64,000 nucleotides of DNA. Origin: Rhizobiales bacterium Y(2018). Lineage in GTDB: Bacteria > Pseudomonadota > Alphaproteobacteria > Rhizobiales > Aestuariivirgaceae. Both the position numbers and the translations under genes were made by a program. The notes below the pieces were generated by a model. The model ran no database searches, had not been told where the DNA came from, and saw only the letters and a list, made by a program, of their open reading frames with translations. Where the stretch lies: the NCBI GenBank assembly GCA_005502925.1, contig SCPD01000002.1, forward strand, positions 930,001-994,000, in the 5' to 3' direction. Shown in pieces: positions 8,488 through 17,007 of the stretch. Every line of letters begins with the position of its first letter. Position 1 is the first letter of the stretch.

Positions 8488-9840
8488 CTAACGTTTGGCG
8501 CCCAGTTTCTCGAGCCTTTCGACGACATCCTGGTGCCGGTGAGTGCTGGCGAGTTTGAGCGGCGTCCAGCCGCTTTCGTCGGCGGCGTTCATTTCCGCCC
8601 CGCTTTGGATCAGGAAATCGACCATGCCGATGGCGCCTTTGTTCGCCGCATAGTGGAGCGCCGTGCTGCCATTGCCTTTGCCGGCGCCGTTGATGTCGAC
8701 GCCGGCCGCGAGCAGGAGGCGCATGGTCTCGATATCGCCCGAGCAGGCGGCATAATGCGCCGGCATGTCGCCCCATACGCCATCCTGTGCATTCGGATCC
8801 GCGCCCTTGGCCAGCAGCAGCTTGGCCATTTGAGGATGGAGGAAGCCCGCTGCCACCATCAGCGCCGTCCGCCCCGCGGCGTCGCGGGCGTCGACATTGG
8901 CGCCGCGCTCGATGAGGAGGGCGGCGACCTGTGCCTGCCCGTTCAGCGCCGCCGTGTGCAGCGGTAGCGCGCCCTCGGGTTCGCCCGGAGCTTTGATGTC
9001 GGCGCCGTGATCGATGAGGATGACCGCGATGCCGGTGCGTCCCTTGGCGGCCGCCAGATGCAATGGCGTGCCGAAGAGATCATGGGCGTTCACATCGGCG
9101 CCTTGCGCGATGAGCTCGATCACACGCGCCACATCGCCGGCATTCACCGCATCATGAAGCCCGTCTTCATGCGCGCCGAGCGCCCGAAGCCGTTCCGCGG
9201 CCTGTTTCTGGAGTCTGAGCCGCGCATATTGCAGCGGGGTTACGCCCTGATTGTCTTTCACGTCGATGTCGGCGCCGCGGGCTGCCAGGAGATCGATCGC
9301 TTTCAGGCGGCCATAAAGTGCTGCGAAATGGAGTGGAGTCTCGTCTTCATGCCGCGCGCGGATCGCGATGTCGGCGCCGTGATCGAGAAGGAGCCGCAGA
9401 ATATCGGCCTGGCCGGCGAGCGCGGCAATGTGGAGTGAGGTGTGACCGGCGGGATTGCGCGCGGTGATATCGGCGCCGAGCATGAGCAGCGCGTCGGCCA
9501 CTTCGACATTGCCGAAGGTCGCCGCCACCATCAGGGGCGTCAAGCCGGCTTCGTTGCGTGTGTCGACCGGGATGCCGCGACCGACCAGGAATTTTGCCGC
9601 TTTAGGCCGGTTGTAGATGGCTGCCGTATGGAGTGCATGGGCGCTGGTCACCTTGGCTGCGCCGTCGAGATTTGTCCCGGGCCCGGCCGCGGCGAGTTCG
9701 ATCGGGTAGCCGACACGATCCGTCAGCGCTGCGGTCGCGCTCAGGCCCAAAGCGAGTGCGCTCGTGAGGAGGGTGGGGATTGCCTTGTAGGCAAAGGCTT
9801 TCAGCCTTGACCAATTGATCTGGACGCGGGCCTTGCTCAT
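8488..9840 (-). CDS. Ankyrin-repeat protein with N-terminal membrane anchor
   Basis: A 450-residue protein. A hydrophobic segment near residues 15-40 (LLTSALALGLSATAAL) is a signal or anchor. It is followed by about ten ankyrin repeats, recognisable by recurring TPLHxAA, GHTSLHIAA and GADIxARD units to the C-terminus. Ankyrin arrays mediate protein-protein contacts; here they would face the periplasm or outside. The ATG at 9840 is chosen because GAGG lies a suitable distance upstream; a GTG 12 bases further is possible. It stands alone between a regulator pair and a divergent methyltransferase. The binding partner is unknown. Confidence 0.85.
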   Translation of the reverse strand: MSKARVQINWSRLKAFAYKAIPTLLTSALALGLSATAALTDRVGYPIELAAAGPGTNLDGAAKVTSAHALHTAAIYNRPKAAKFLVGRGIPVDTRNEAGLTPLMVAATFGNVEVADALLMLGADITARNPAGHTSLHIAALAGQADILRLLLDHGADIAIRARHEDETPLHFAALYGRLKAIDLLAARGADIDVKDNQGVTPLQYARLRLQKQAAERLRALGAHEDGLHDAVNAGDVARVIELIAQGADVNAHDLFGTPLHLAAAKGRTGIAVILIDHGADIKAPGEPEGALPLHTAALNGQAQVAALLIERGANVDARDAAGRTALMVAAGFLHPQMAKLLLAKGADPNAQDGVWGDMPAHYAACSGDIETMRLLLAAGVDINGAGKGNGSTALHYAANKGAIGMVDFLIQSGAEMNAADESGWTPLKLASTHRHQDVVERLEKLGAKR

Positions 9841-10014
9841 GGCGTGCCTCACGCATTTGAGAGGATCGCTCAGTCTGCGCCGGTACGGCGTGCGTGAAAA
9901 GTAAACGGCGGTTACGCAATTTTCCGCATGTCATCATTGCCCACGGATATCGGGAATATTGGCCGTCGCATGGGCAGCTGGACAGGCGGCATGGTGAAAA
10001 GCATAGTGCCTCTC

Positions 10015-10767
10015 ATGAAGCAGGATGACACTTGGAACGACGAGACCGCCGCCGCCTATGACACCGGGGACACCGGCATGTTCTCATCCGATGTGCTGGG
10101 ACCGACGATCGATCGCCTGGCCGATCTTGCGCAGGGCGGGCGCGTGCTTGAATTCGCGATCGGCACTGGCCGTGTCGCCGTGCCTTTGCGGGCCCGTGGC
10201 GTCGCCGTCGCGGGCATCGAAATGTCGCCCGCGATGGTTGCACAACTTCGGCGCAAGGCCGACGAAGCGACGATCTCGGTCATCCTCGGCGACATGGCGA
10301 CGACGCGCGTCCCTGGCGACTTCACGCTCGTCTATCTCGTCTACAACACGATCTCGAATCTCCTGACCCAGGCCGGGCAGGTCGCGTGTTTCCGCAACGC
10401 GGCGCGCCATCTGAAGCCCGGTGGTCGTTTCGTGATCGAGCTCGGTGTGCCCGAGTTGCACAAGCTCCCGCCTGGCCAGGATGCGGTCGTCTTCCGCTCG
10501 GACCCCGATTATATCGGCGTCGACACCTATGACGTGCTGAACCAGCATCTCACCTCTCATCATTTTCGCTTTGGCGCCGGTCGCGAAGCGCGCCTCTTGC
10601 GCTCGCATCACCGTTATATCTGGCCCGCCGAGCTGGATCTGATGGCCGAGCTTGCGGGGTTCAGGCTCGAAAGCCGGCACGCCGACTGGGTGAAGTCCCC
10701 CTTCACGGCTGAGTCGCCTTCGCATGTATCTGTTTACCGTCTGACGGAGCGCGCCGCCTCGGGATAA
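10015..10767 (+). CDS. Class I SAM-dependent methyltransferase
   Basis: A methyltransferase of about 250 residues. Motif I is VLEFAIGTGRVAVPL, followed by GIEMSPAMVAQLRRK, VILGDM and the LKPGGRFVIE strand. The start is uncertain: in-frame ATGs at 9970, 9991 and 10015 all lack a clear ribosome site, and the frame is open from 9928. The 10015 start gives a length and N-terminus (DDTWNDETAAAYD) like other members. The small-molecule substrate is unknown. It is convergent with the MarR gene. Confidence 0.8.
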   Translation: MKQDDTWNDETAAAYDTGDTGMFSSDVLGPTIDRLADLAQGGRVLEFAIGTGRVAVPLRARGVAVAGIEMSPAMVAQLRRKADEATISVILGDMATTRVPGDFTLVYLVYNTISNLLTQAGQVACFRNAARHLKPGGRFVIELGVPELHKLPPGQDAVVFRSDPDYIGVDTYDVLNQHLTSHHFRFGAGREARLLRSHHRYIWPAELDLMAELAGFRLESRHADWVKSPFTAESPSHVSVYRLTERAASG

Positions 10768-10773
10768 GTCCTG

Positions 10774-11298
10774 TCATATTCGCTTCGTCCGGCCTTTCAC
10801 ATCATCGCTCAGCTGCCGCACGATTTCGGTGGTCCGGCGGATTTCCGCTTCTCCGAGAGGGGCCACCAGCGTCGCGGCGATCGCCAGAAGCTCGGCATTC
10901 ATCTCGCCATACTGCGTCTCGCCTTTAGGCGTCAGCTTCACCAGCTTCGAGCGCAGATGCTGGGGATTGTCGATGAAGGTGACGAGGCCGTCAGCCGCCA
11001 GCTCATCCGCCAGCCGCTGCATGCGCTGCCGGCTGGTTGGGCGCATCCGGGCGATCTGCGGAATGGTGAGGGGGCCCAGCAAAGCGAGACTGCGCATGAA
11101 GCCGAAGGCGCCGCCGCCCCAGCTGGTGATGAGTCCCGTCTTCTGTCCGAGCGCCCTGATCCTGAAGAAACACTGGGCCACTTCGAGCATCAGCTCGGTG
11201 ACCGCCTCGGCCTTGCCGCCGCTTTCTACCTTGCGGCTCGCACCGCTTTTCTGTCGCGCCGGTATCATGGCCTCAATCTCCCCGATTGACAACCTCAT
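10774..11298 (-). CDS. MarR family transcriptional regulator
   Basis: A 174-residue MarR-type winged-helix protein. The dimerisation helix is at the N-terminus, the recognition region at LTIPQIARMRPTSRQRMQRLADELAADG-type sequence (about residues 80-105), and the wing around HLRSKLVKLTPKG. The ATG at 11298 sits inside a TTGACAA/TTGTCAA inverted repeat, so autorepression is likely. It is divergent from the membrane methyltransferase-like gene at 11348, the probable target. Confidence 0.85.
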   Translation of the reverse strand: MRLSIGEIEAMIPARQKSGASRKVESGGKAEAVTELMLEVAQCFFRIRALGQKTGLITSWGGGAFGFMRSLALLGPLTIPQIARMRPTSRQRMQRLADELAADGLVTFIDNPQHLRSKLVKLTPKGETQYGEMNAELLAIAATLVAPLGEAEIRRTTEIVRQLSDDVKGRTKRI

Positions 11299-11331
11299 TG
11301 TCAATTCTTAGATTGACACCTTAGTTGTCAT
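11285..11331. promoter_or_regulatory. Two TTGACA-type inverted repeats between MarR and its divergent gene
   Basis: The first site has perfect 8-base arms ATTGACAA and TTGTCAAT with a 5-base spacer (11285-11305). The second, weaker site has TGACA and TGTCA arms with a 7-base spacer (11314-11330). Both half-sites match each other. They cover the MarR start codon and the short intergenic region, a standard MarR arrangement. Confidence 0.6.
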
Positions 11332-11347
11332 ATCTGCGGAAGTGGAC

Positions 11348-11827
11348 ATGGAAACATCCGACAGCGAAACCGCCGGCGTTATCGGGCGGCCGATCCTCTT
11401 CGTTCCCGCCACGCTTCTGGCCGGTCTCGTCCTCGACCGTCTGCTGTCCTTGCCCTTCGCTGTTGCAGAGTTTGGCGGACTTCGCTGGCTGGTTGCCGGC
11501 TTTCTTATCCTGATTGGTGTCGCGCTGTTTGCGGCGGGCGTGCGCAACTTTTCAAACGCCGACACGCCTTTGCCCACCAACCAGCCCGCTCGCATGCTGG
11601 TGACGACCGGCATTCACCACCGGACCCGAAATCCCGTCTATCTCGGCTTTCTACTTATCTATATCGGCATCGGGATCGCGGCGTTAAGTCCATGGGTTCT
11701 GCTCCTGGCGCTCCCACTCGTTCTCGTCATTCATTATGGCGTCGTTTTACGCGAGGAGGCCTATCTCGAGCGACGCTTCGGCGAGGCCTATCGCGACTAC
11801 AAGGACCGTGTCCGCCGCTGGCTGTGA
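11348..11827 (+). CDS. Isoprenylcysteine carboxyl methyltransferase family (ICMT/PEMT-like) membrane protein
   Basis: A 159-residue integral membrane protein with about four transmembrane helices. The C-terminal signature is TGIHHRTRNPVYLGFLLIYIGIG, then EEAYLERRFGEAYRDYKDRVRRWL, typical of ICMT/PEMT methyltransferases, where the Glu-Glu and Arg-Arg-Trp region forms the SAM site. In bacteria the acceptor is mostly unknown (phospholipid or small molecule). The ATG at 11348 has a GGAAG site; a GTG two codons earlier is possible. It is divergent from the MarR regulator. Confidence 0.82.
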   Translation: METSDSETAGVIGRPILFVPATLLAGLVLDRLLSLPFAVAEFGGLRWLVAGFLILIGVALFAAGVRNFSNADTPLPTNQPARMLVTTGIHHRTRNPVYLGFLLIYIGIGIAALSPWVLLLALPLVLVIHYGVVLREEAYLERRFGEAYRDYKDRVRRWL

Positions 11828-11829
11828 GA

Positions 11830-11855
11830 CGGATGCGGCGATCTCACCGCATCCG
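11830..11855. terminator. Hairpin between convergent genes, candidate bidirectional terminator
   Basis: Perfect 9-base arms CGGATGCGG and CCGCATCCG with an 8-base loop, placed in the 40 bases between two converging stop codons. No strong T-run follows, so the terminator function is likely but not certain. Confidence 0.5.
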
Positions 11856-11867
11856 CTTCAGTGCAGG

Positions 11868-12947
11868 TCAGGCCGCGATGCCCCAATGAGTCTTCCGCTT
11901 CTGGCCATGGCGGCGCACATGCGCCTCCGCCAGCAGGCAGACAGTCTCGAAGCCGAGCGCTGCGCTGATATTGGCGGAGATGCCGTTGGGATCGTAGGGC
12001 GGGCAGAGCTCGACCATGTCGGCGCCGACGATATCCATGCCATGCATGCCGCGAATGATCTGCACCATCTCGCGCGTGGTGAAGCCGAAGGGTTCCGGCA
12101 GTTCGGTACCGGGCATGAAGGTGGCGTCGATGCCGTCGGTATCGAGCGTGAAGTAGAACGGCCCGTCGCCGATGACGCGGCGGATCTCCGCGATGACACC
12201 TTTGACGCCCAGCTCGTAGACCTCATGCATGGGAATGAGGCGCATGCCCGCCTCGCGTGAGAAATCCCAATAGGGGCTGAGCGAGCCGCGCATGCCGATC
12301 TGGATCGTGCGTTCGGGATCGATCGCCTCGTCGAGCACCGCATTGAGGAAGACGCTGCAGTCGTTGAAGCGGTTGCCCTGGAAAGTGCCGCGCGCCGTGT
12401 CGGCATGGGCGTCGATCTGCACGAGCCCGATCGGCTCGCCGGCTGCGAGCCCCGACAGGATCGGATGCGTCATCGTATGGACGCCGCCGACCGAATAGGG
12501 CGTGATCCCGCGCTTGCGGAACTCAGCGAAGGTCGCGCGGATGGTCTCTACACATGAATTGACATCATGCGGGCTCTCGAAGCTGATATCCCCGACATCG
12601 GCCATGCTCAGAAGCTCGAAGGGAATGGTCCGCCACACATCATGCACGGGACCACGCACTTTCGACCATTCGCGGAACGACCTCGGCCCCAGCCTTGTGC
12701 CGCCGCGCACCGGCGCGCTCGCCTCGAAGGGAATGCCGATGCAGGCGAGGTCCACGGCGTCGAGATTGGAGCGCCGCGGCGCGTTGAAGAAATTCATCTC
12801 GCCGGCATAAACATCGGCAAAGACCGGCGCCTTTTCCGCTTCCATGCGCTTGAGGAAGGCATCGATCCTGGGATCGCTGCTCTGCAGGAATTCTCCCTTG
12901 GCCAAAGCTTCCAGGCGCGCGCGTTTCTCGGGTGAAAAACCAGACAT
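11868..12947 (-). CDS. Ureohydrolase (arginase/agmatinase superfamily), second paralogue
   Basis: A 359-residue ureohydrolase, hydrolysing a guanidino compound to urea and an amine. All dinuclear-metal ligands are present: H157 (in GGVHTM, where the family usually has GGDHS), D179, H181 and D183 (DAHAD), D269 and D271 (LDTDGID), and E313. It has a longer N-terminus than its neighbour. It lies 14 bases after a second, clearly different ureohydrolase, and is the last gene of the operon with a Rieske oxygenase and an ABC importer. A heteromeric enzyme with the neighbour is possible. The GGVH variation may reflect a different substrate. Confidence 0.85.
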   Translation of the reverse strand: MSGFSPEKRARLEALAKGEFLQSSDPRIDAFLKRMEAEKAPVFADVYAGEMNFFNAPRRSNLDAVDLACIGIPFEASAPVRGGTRLGPRSFREWSKVRGPVHDVWRTIPFELLSMADVGDISFESPHDVNSCVETIRATFAEFRKRGITPYSVGGVHTMTHPILSGLAAGEPIGLVQIDAHADTARGTFQGNRFNDCSVFLNAVLDEAIDPERTIQIGMRGSLSPYWDFSREAGMRLIPMHEVYELGVKGVIAEIRRVIGDGPFYFTLDTDGIDATFMPGTELPEPFGFTTREMVQIIRGMHGMDIVGADMVELCPPYDPNGISANISAALGFETVCLLAEAHVRRHGQKRKTHWGIAA

Positions 12948-12961
12948 CAACTACTCTCTGT

Positions 12962-13948
12962 TTATTTCTTGAACTTTTTCGAATTGGCGTTGCCGGCGAG
13001 TGCTTCGAGGATCAGCCGCACTGCCAGCCGGCTGGTGATGCCGTCATGATCCCAGGAGGGCGACACTTCGACGAGATCGAAGCCGGCGATGCCCATGCGT
13101 CCCAGCTCATAGGCCATGGTGAGGGCTTCCCGCGAGCTCATGCCGCCGGGCGTCGGCACGCCGGTTCCCGGCGCATAGGCGGCATCGATGGCGTCGATAT
13201 CATAGGTCAGATAGACGCCGTCGGCGCCTTTGCTGGCGACCGCCGCCGCCTTTTTGGCGATCGTCTTGGCGCCTTGCGCCCAGATGTCCTCGATGGTGAA
13301 GAGCGTGATGCCCTGCTTCTTGATATAGGCCAGCTCGGATTTCGGGTTCATCCAGCCGCCGGTGCCGACGATCGCGATGCGCTTGGGATCGAAGCCGGCA
13401 TCGACGGCGCGGGTGATCGGGCAGCAATGGCTGAGCGTCTCGCCGCCGACATCGAGCGCCGTATCGAAATGTGTGTCGACCAGCACGAGGCCGGGCTTCT
13501 TATAGGCTTTGGCGAAGGCGCGGACGCAGGCGATGGTGATCGAATGATCGCCACCGATGGTCACCGGCATGGCGCCGCTTTGCAGGACCTGCGAGACCAT
13601 GGCCTGGGCCCGGTCCATTGTGGTGACGGCGGCACCCGGCACCACCGGCACGTCGCCGCAATCGGCGAAGCGATAGAGCTGGGTGAGGTCCATGCCGGTC
13701 GAGGCATTGTAGAAGGAGAACTGGTCGCTCGCCTCGCGGATGGCGCGGGGCCCATAATTCGTGCCGGTGCGGCTGATGCACATGGCATCCCAAGGAAAGC
13801 CCAGGAATGCCGCCGAGATCTTGGCGTCCTTGAGCTTCTTTGCGTCCGCCGCGATGGCCGGCAGCCGCATGAAGGTGCCATGGGTCCCGGCATGGAGAAG
13901 GCCGGCAAAGGCGTTCTCATTGAAGGTGACGGTGCTTGTGTTTCCCAT
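12962..13948 (-). CDS. Agmatinase-like ureohydrolase, first paralogue
   Basis: A 328-residue member of the arginase/agmatinase superfamily. Metal ligands are H135 (GGDHSI), D158, H160 and D162 (VDTHFD), D250 and D252 (YDIDAID), and E294. The family hydrolyses guanidino groups with a Mn pair, or Ni in guanidine and metformin hydrolases. The start at 13948 lies 2 bases before the Rieske gene stop; the upstream extension of this frame overlaps the Rieske gene and is spurious. With its paralogue and a Rieske oxygenase it probably breaks down a guanidino compound imported by the adjacent transporter; the exact substrate is unknown. Confidence 0.88.
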   Translation of the reverse strand: MGNTSTVTFNENAFAGLLHAGTHGTFMRLPAIAADAKKLKDAKISAAFLGFPWDAMCISRTGTNYGPRAIREASDQFSFYNASTGMDLTQLYRFADCGDVPVVPGAAVTTMDRAQAMVSQVLQSGAMPVTIGGDHSITIACVRAFAKAYKKPGLVLVDTHFDTALDVGGETLSHCCPITRAVDAGFDPKRIAIVGTGGWMNPKSELAYIKKQGITLFTIEDIWAQGAKTIAKKAAAVASKGADGVYLTYDIDAIDAAYAPGTGVPTPGGMSSREALTMAYELGRMGIAGFDLVEVSPSWDHDGITSRLAVRLILEALAGNANSKKFKK

Positions 13949-13950
13949 CT

Positions 13951-15093
13951 TCAATCTCTCTGTTGTGTGGTTGTCGGGCGACCCATCATGCGGTCGAGAT
14001 AATGGCGGAACTCGTCGACATAGATTTCGAGCGTCGAATGCAGATAGCCGGGTTCGGCGGCGTTGAACTGGACCCCCTGCTGCACCCAGGCCACGACGCG
14101 TTTGTCCTCGAGCGTCGCGGTGTGGATCACTTCGCGGACTTTCTCCGCGAAGGCATCGGGATCCTTCATCCCTTTCATCGCCTTGGGCGTGAAGGATAGT
14201 CCCCAGCGGCCATTGGTGCGGTCGACCGCCTGCGGCTCGAGCGTCATCCACCAGACGAAATTGGCATCGATGGCGACGAGCGCGTTCGGATAGATGCCGA
14301 TGACGAGAAGCCGCCGTCGCTCGTCGTCGTCGAGATCCTCATTGTGGACCTCAGGCAAATCTTCCGGCCGATAGGGATTGTAGTGGACCGAGAATTGCTG
14401 TTGGCCGCGCAGGCCGAGCTCTGCCAGCCGCGTCGGGTTGGTCGGCCCGATCGACTGCTTATGTGCATAGGTCACATGGTAGCATTCGACGAAATTCTCG
14501 TAGACGAGCTTCCAGTTGCCGGTCCAGATCTCCTCGTCGACCACATAGCGGTCCTCGTAGGAGGAGAGATCGTAACGGGCGAGATGGTCGGCGAGCGGCT
14601 TGAGCTTGCTCGCCATCGAGGGCAGATCATGGCGCAAGGCCACGAAGATGAAGCCCAGCCAGACCTCGCAGGCGAGCTCGCGCAAACCCATCTCGGATTT
14701 GCACGCATCGCCGAAGCCTTGCGGATTGGCAATGCCGATCAGCCGGCCGGTCATCTCATAGGTCCAGGCATGATAGGGACAGACGATCCGGCCCACTTTG
14801 CCGCGGCCCTCGAGCAGCTTGGCATAGCGATGCAGGCAGAAATTGGCGAAGGCCTTGATCGAGCCGTCCTTCTGGCGGATGCAGACGATGGGACGCTTGC
14901 CGATCGCCGCCGTCATATAGCTGCCGGGCTCAGGGATGCTGTTCTGGCGGCCGACCATCACCCAGTCATTGTCGAAGACGTCGCCGAGCTCCTGCTCGAA
15001 GATCTGGGGGGTGATATATTCACTCTGCTTGGCGCCCCGCAGCGCGGCCGGTGTTTCGCCGATTTGCGGCTTCGGCATTTTTCCATCATCCAT
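13951..15093 (-). CDS. Rieske non-heme iron oxygenase, large (alpha) subunit
   Basis: A 380-residue aromatic-ring-hydroxylating-type oxygenase. The Rieske [2Fe-2S] ligands are C86 and H88, C105 and H108. The mononuclear iron site is in the ENFVECYHVTYAH segment (H206 and H211), with the bridging acid nearby. Members close to choline, carnitine and stachydrine oxygenases often hydroxylate or N-dealkylate quaternary or methylated amines rather than rings. The ATG at 15093 has AGGAG seven bases upstream. No small subunit or reductase gene is nearby, so electrons must come from elsewhere. It lies between the permease and ureohydrolase genes of one operon. Confidence 0.88.
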   Translation of the reverse strand: MDDGKMPKPQIGETPAALRGAKQSEYITPQIFEQELGDVFDNDWVMVGRQNSIPEPGSYMTAAIGKRPIVCIRQKDGSIKAFANFCLHRYAKLLEGRGKVGRIVCPYHAWTYEMTGRLIGIANPQGFGDACKSEMGLRELACEVWLGFIFVALRHDLPSMASKLKPLADHLARYDLSSYEDRYVVDEEIWTGNWKLVYENFVECYHVTYAHKQSIGPTNPTRLAELGLRGQQQFSVHYNPYRPEDLPEVHNEDLDDDERRRLLVIGIYPNALVAIDANFVWWMTLEPQAVDRTNGRWGLSFTPKAMKGMKDPDAFAEKVREVIHTATLEDKRVVAWVQQGVQFNAAEPGYLHSTLEIYVDEFRHYLDRMMGRPTTTQQRD

Positions 15094-15103
15094 GGCCAAA
15101 CTC

Positions 15104-16126
15104 CTATTCTTTCAGCTTGGTTCGCGCCTTGTGCTTGCGCCGCGATACCCGCTCCCAGATCGAGGCAAGCCCTTGCGGCAGCAGAAGCAGGGTCAGGACC
15201 ACGAGGATTCCGAGGATCAGGAGCCGGTATGTTCCGGCGTCGCGCAGCAACTCATTGAGAATGGTGACGACGAAGGCGCCGAGCACCGCGCCGGGAAAGC
15301 GGCCGATGCCGCCGATGGCCAGCATTACGATCGCCAGCAGGATGAATTCGTTGCCGAGGATCTTCGGCGTGACGACCGAGGTGTAATGCGCATAGAGGGC
15401 GCCGGCGAAACCCGTCACCAGGGCCGACAGAACGAAGGCCAGCAGCTTGTATTTGAACTCGTTGATGCCGAGCGAGCGGGCGAAATTGGCCGAGTCGCGC
15501 AAGGCGACGAAAGCGCGTCCGGTACGGCTGCGCAGCACGACATAATAGATCACATAGACCGAGATCGCCGCGGCGGTCAGCGCCAGATAATACCAGCCGA
15601 TCTTGTTCAGCGGCCCGAAAGTGAGGCCGAAGAATTTGATCGGCGGCACGCCCATGAGGCCCATGGTCCCGCCGGTGCCGAGCCCCTTGGCGAGCTGGAT
15701 CAAGGGCGGCATGGCGAGGTGGATGGCGAAGGTGAACAGCGCCACATATTCGCCCTGGAGCCTGAGACACGGTAGCGCGATCGCGAGTCCCAGAACCGCC
15801 GTGATGGCGGTGGCCGCGATGATGGCGGCGACGGGCGGCACGCCGAATTTCAGGGTGAGCATCGCGGTCGCATAGGCCCCGGCCGCGAACAGCGCGATCT
15901 GCGCATAGTTGAAGATGCCGGCATAGCCGAGCGTCAGGTCCCAGGCGGCGGCGACCATGCACCACAGGAAACACAGGATCAGCACATGCTGCACATAGCT
16001 GTCGGTGATCAGCATGCCGGCGAGCGCCAGCACCCCCACCGCGGCCCAGTAGAGGGGCGCGCTCGTACCGGCGAGAAGCCGTCTGCCGCCGGCCTGGGCC
16101 GTCATCGTGGCGTCGCTCTGTGTCAT
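15104..16126 (-). CDS. Branched-chain-type ABC transporter permease (LivM family)
   Basis: A 340-residue inner-membrane permease with about ten hydrophobic helices and the LivM-type cytoplasmic coupling region (SRTGRAFVALRDSANFARSLGINEFKYKLLAF). The C-terminus is basic (RRKHKARTKLKE). Its ATG overlaps the LivH stop by four bases. It forms the channel with the adjacent LivH. Given the neighbouring ureohydrolases and Rieske oxygenase, the cargo is probably a guanidino or methylated amine compound rather than leucine; this is inference. Confidence 0.9.
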   Translation of the reverse strand: MTQSDATMTAQAGGRRLLAGTSAPLYWAAVGVLALAGMLITDSYVQHVLILCFLWCMVAAAWDLTLGYAGIFNYAQIALFAAGAYATAMLTLKFGVPPVAAIIAATAITAVLGLAIALPCLRLQGEYVALFTFAIHLAMPPLIQLAKGLGTGGTMGLMGVPPIKFFGLTFGPLNKIGWYYLALTAAAISVYVIYYVVLRSRTGRAFVALRDSANFARSLGINEFKYKLLAFVLSALVTGFAGALYAHYTSVVTPKILGNEFILLAIVMLAIGGIGRFPGAVLGAFVVTILNELLRDAGTYRLLILGILVVLTLLLLPQGLASIWERVSRRKHKARTKLKE

Positions 16127-17007
16127 CCGGCAGCCTCGCTCTGGCCTTTGCCCAGCAGTCCCTGCGGACGGATCATCAAAACCAGGAGTAGCGTCACCAG
16201 CCAGACCGGCATCGTCCAGCTGGCGCCGAGCTGATAGACCACCATCGCCTCCACCATTCCGAGAAAGAAAGCGGCGGCGATGGCGCCGCGCGTGCTGCCG
16301 AGACCGCCCAGCACCACGATCACGAAGGCTTTGAGGAACGGCTCCCAGCCGCCTTGTGGCGAGATCAGGAAGATGGGCGAGAGCAGCAGCCCGGCCATGC
16401 CGGTGAGCACTACAGAAAGTCCAAAGGTGAAGGCGAAGATGCGGTTGACGTCGATGCCGACCTGGCGGGCGCCCTGGATGTCCTGCGCTACCGCGCGCAC
16501 CGCCCAGCCGAAGCGGGTGCGGTTCAGGAACACTTCAAGCAGCGCCACGATGATGAGCGCGATGATGAGCACCGCGACCCGATAGGCCGAGACGGTGACA
16601 CCGAAGATCGAGACTGTGCCTTCGATGAAGGCCGGCATCGGTTTCGCCACCGCGCCGAACAGGATCAGATTGGCGTTGTCGAGCACGAAAGCGAGGCCGA
16701 GCGTGACCATCATGGCGGTCACCCGCCAGTTCTTGCCGCCCCGCAAGGGGCGCAGCATGAGCGTTTCGATGGCGACGCCGATGCCGAACAGGATCGGGAT
16801 GAGCACCAGGACGGCGAGCCATAGAGGCAGGCCCAGATAGCCGACAGTGAGGATCCAGGAAATATAGGCGCCGGTCGTATAGAGCGCGCCATGGGCGAAA
16901 TTGAGCGTGCGCGCTGTGCCATAGACGAGCGACAGGCCGACCGCGATGATGCTGTAGGCCGCCGCCTGGGCGATGCCGCCAAAGATCACTTCGAGAAACT
17001 GGGTCAT
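16123..17007 (-). CDS. Branched-chain-type ABC transporter permease (LivH family)
   Basis: A 294-residue LivH-type permease opening MTQFLEVIFGGIAQAAAYSI, with the VYGTARTLNFAHGALYTTGAY motif and the coupling loop NRTRFGWAVRAVAQDIQGARQVGIDVNRI. The start at 17007 overlaps the LivF stop by four bases; the frame is open further upstream but that part antisense-overlaps LivF and is not coding. It pairs with LivM to form the membrane channel of the importer. Confidence 0.9.
   Translation of the reverse strand: MTQFLEVIFGGIAQAAAYSIIAVGLSLVYGTARTLNFAHGALYTTGAYISWILTVGYLGLPLWLAVLVLIPILFGIGVAIETLMLRPLRGGKNWRVTAMMVTLGLAFVLDNANLILFGAVAKPMPAFIEGTVSIFGVTVSAYRVAVLIIALIIVALLEVFLNRTRFGWAVRAVAQDIQGARQVGIDVNRIFAFTFGLSVVLTGMAGLLLSPIFLISPQGGWEPFLKAFVIVVLGGLGSTRGAIAAAFFLGMVEAMVVYQLGASWTMPVWLVTLLLVLMIRPQGLLGKGQSEAAG

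Noticed and set aside
12932-14002. 356-codon open frame antisense to the ureohydrolase genes
   Set aside because: Shadow frame with no protein-like features; both minus-strand genes have intact metal motifs.
13949-14251. N-terminal extension of the first ureohydrolase
   Set aside because: The extra residues are an out-of-frame reading of the Rieske gene; the ATG at 13948 gives the normal family start.
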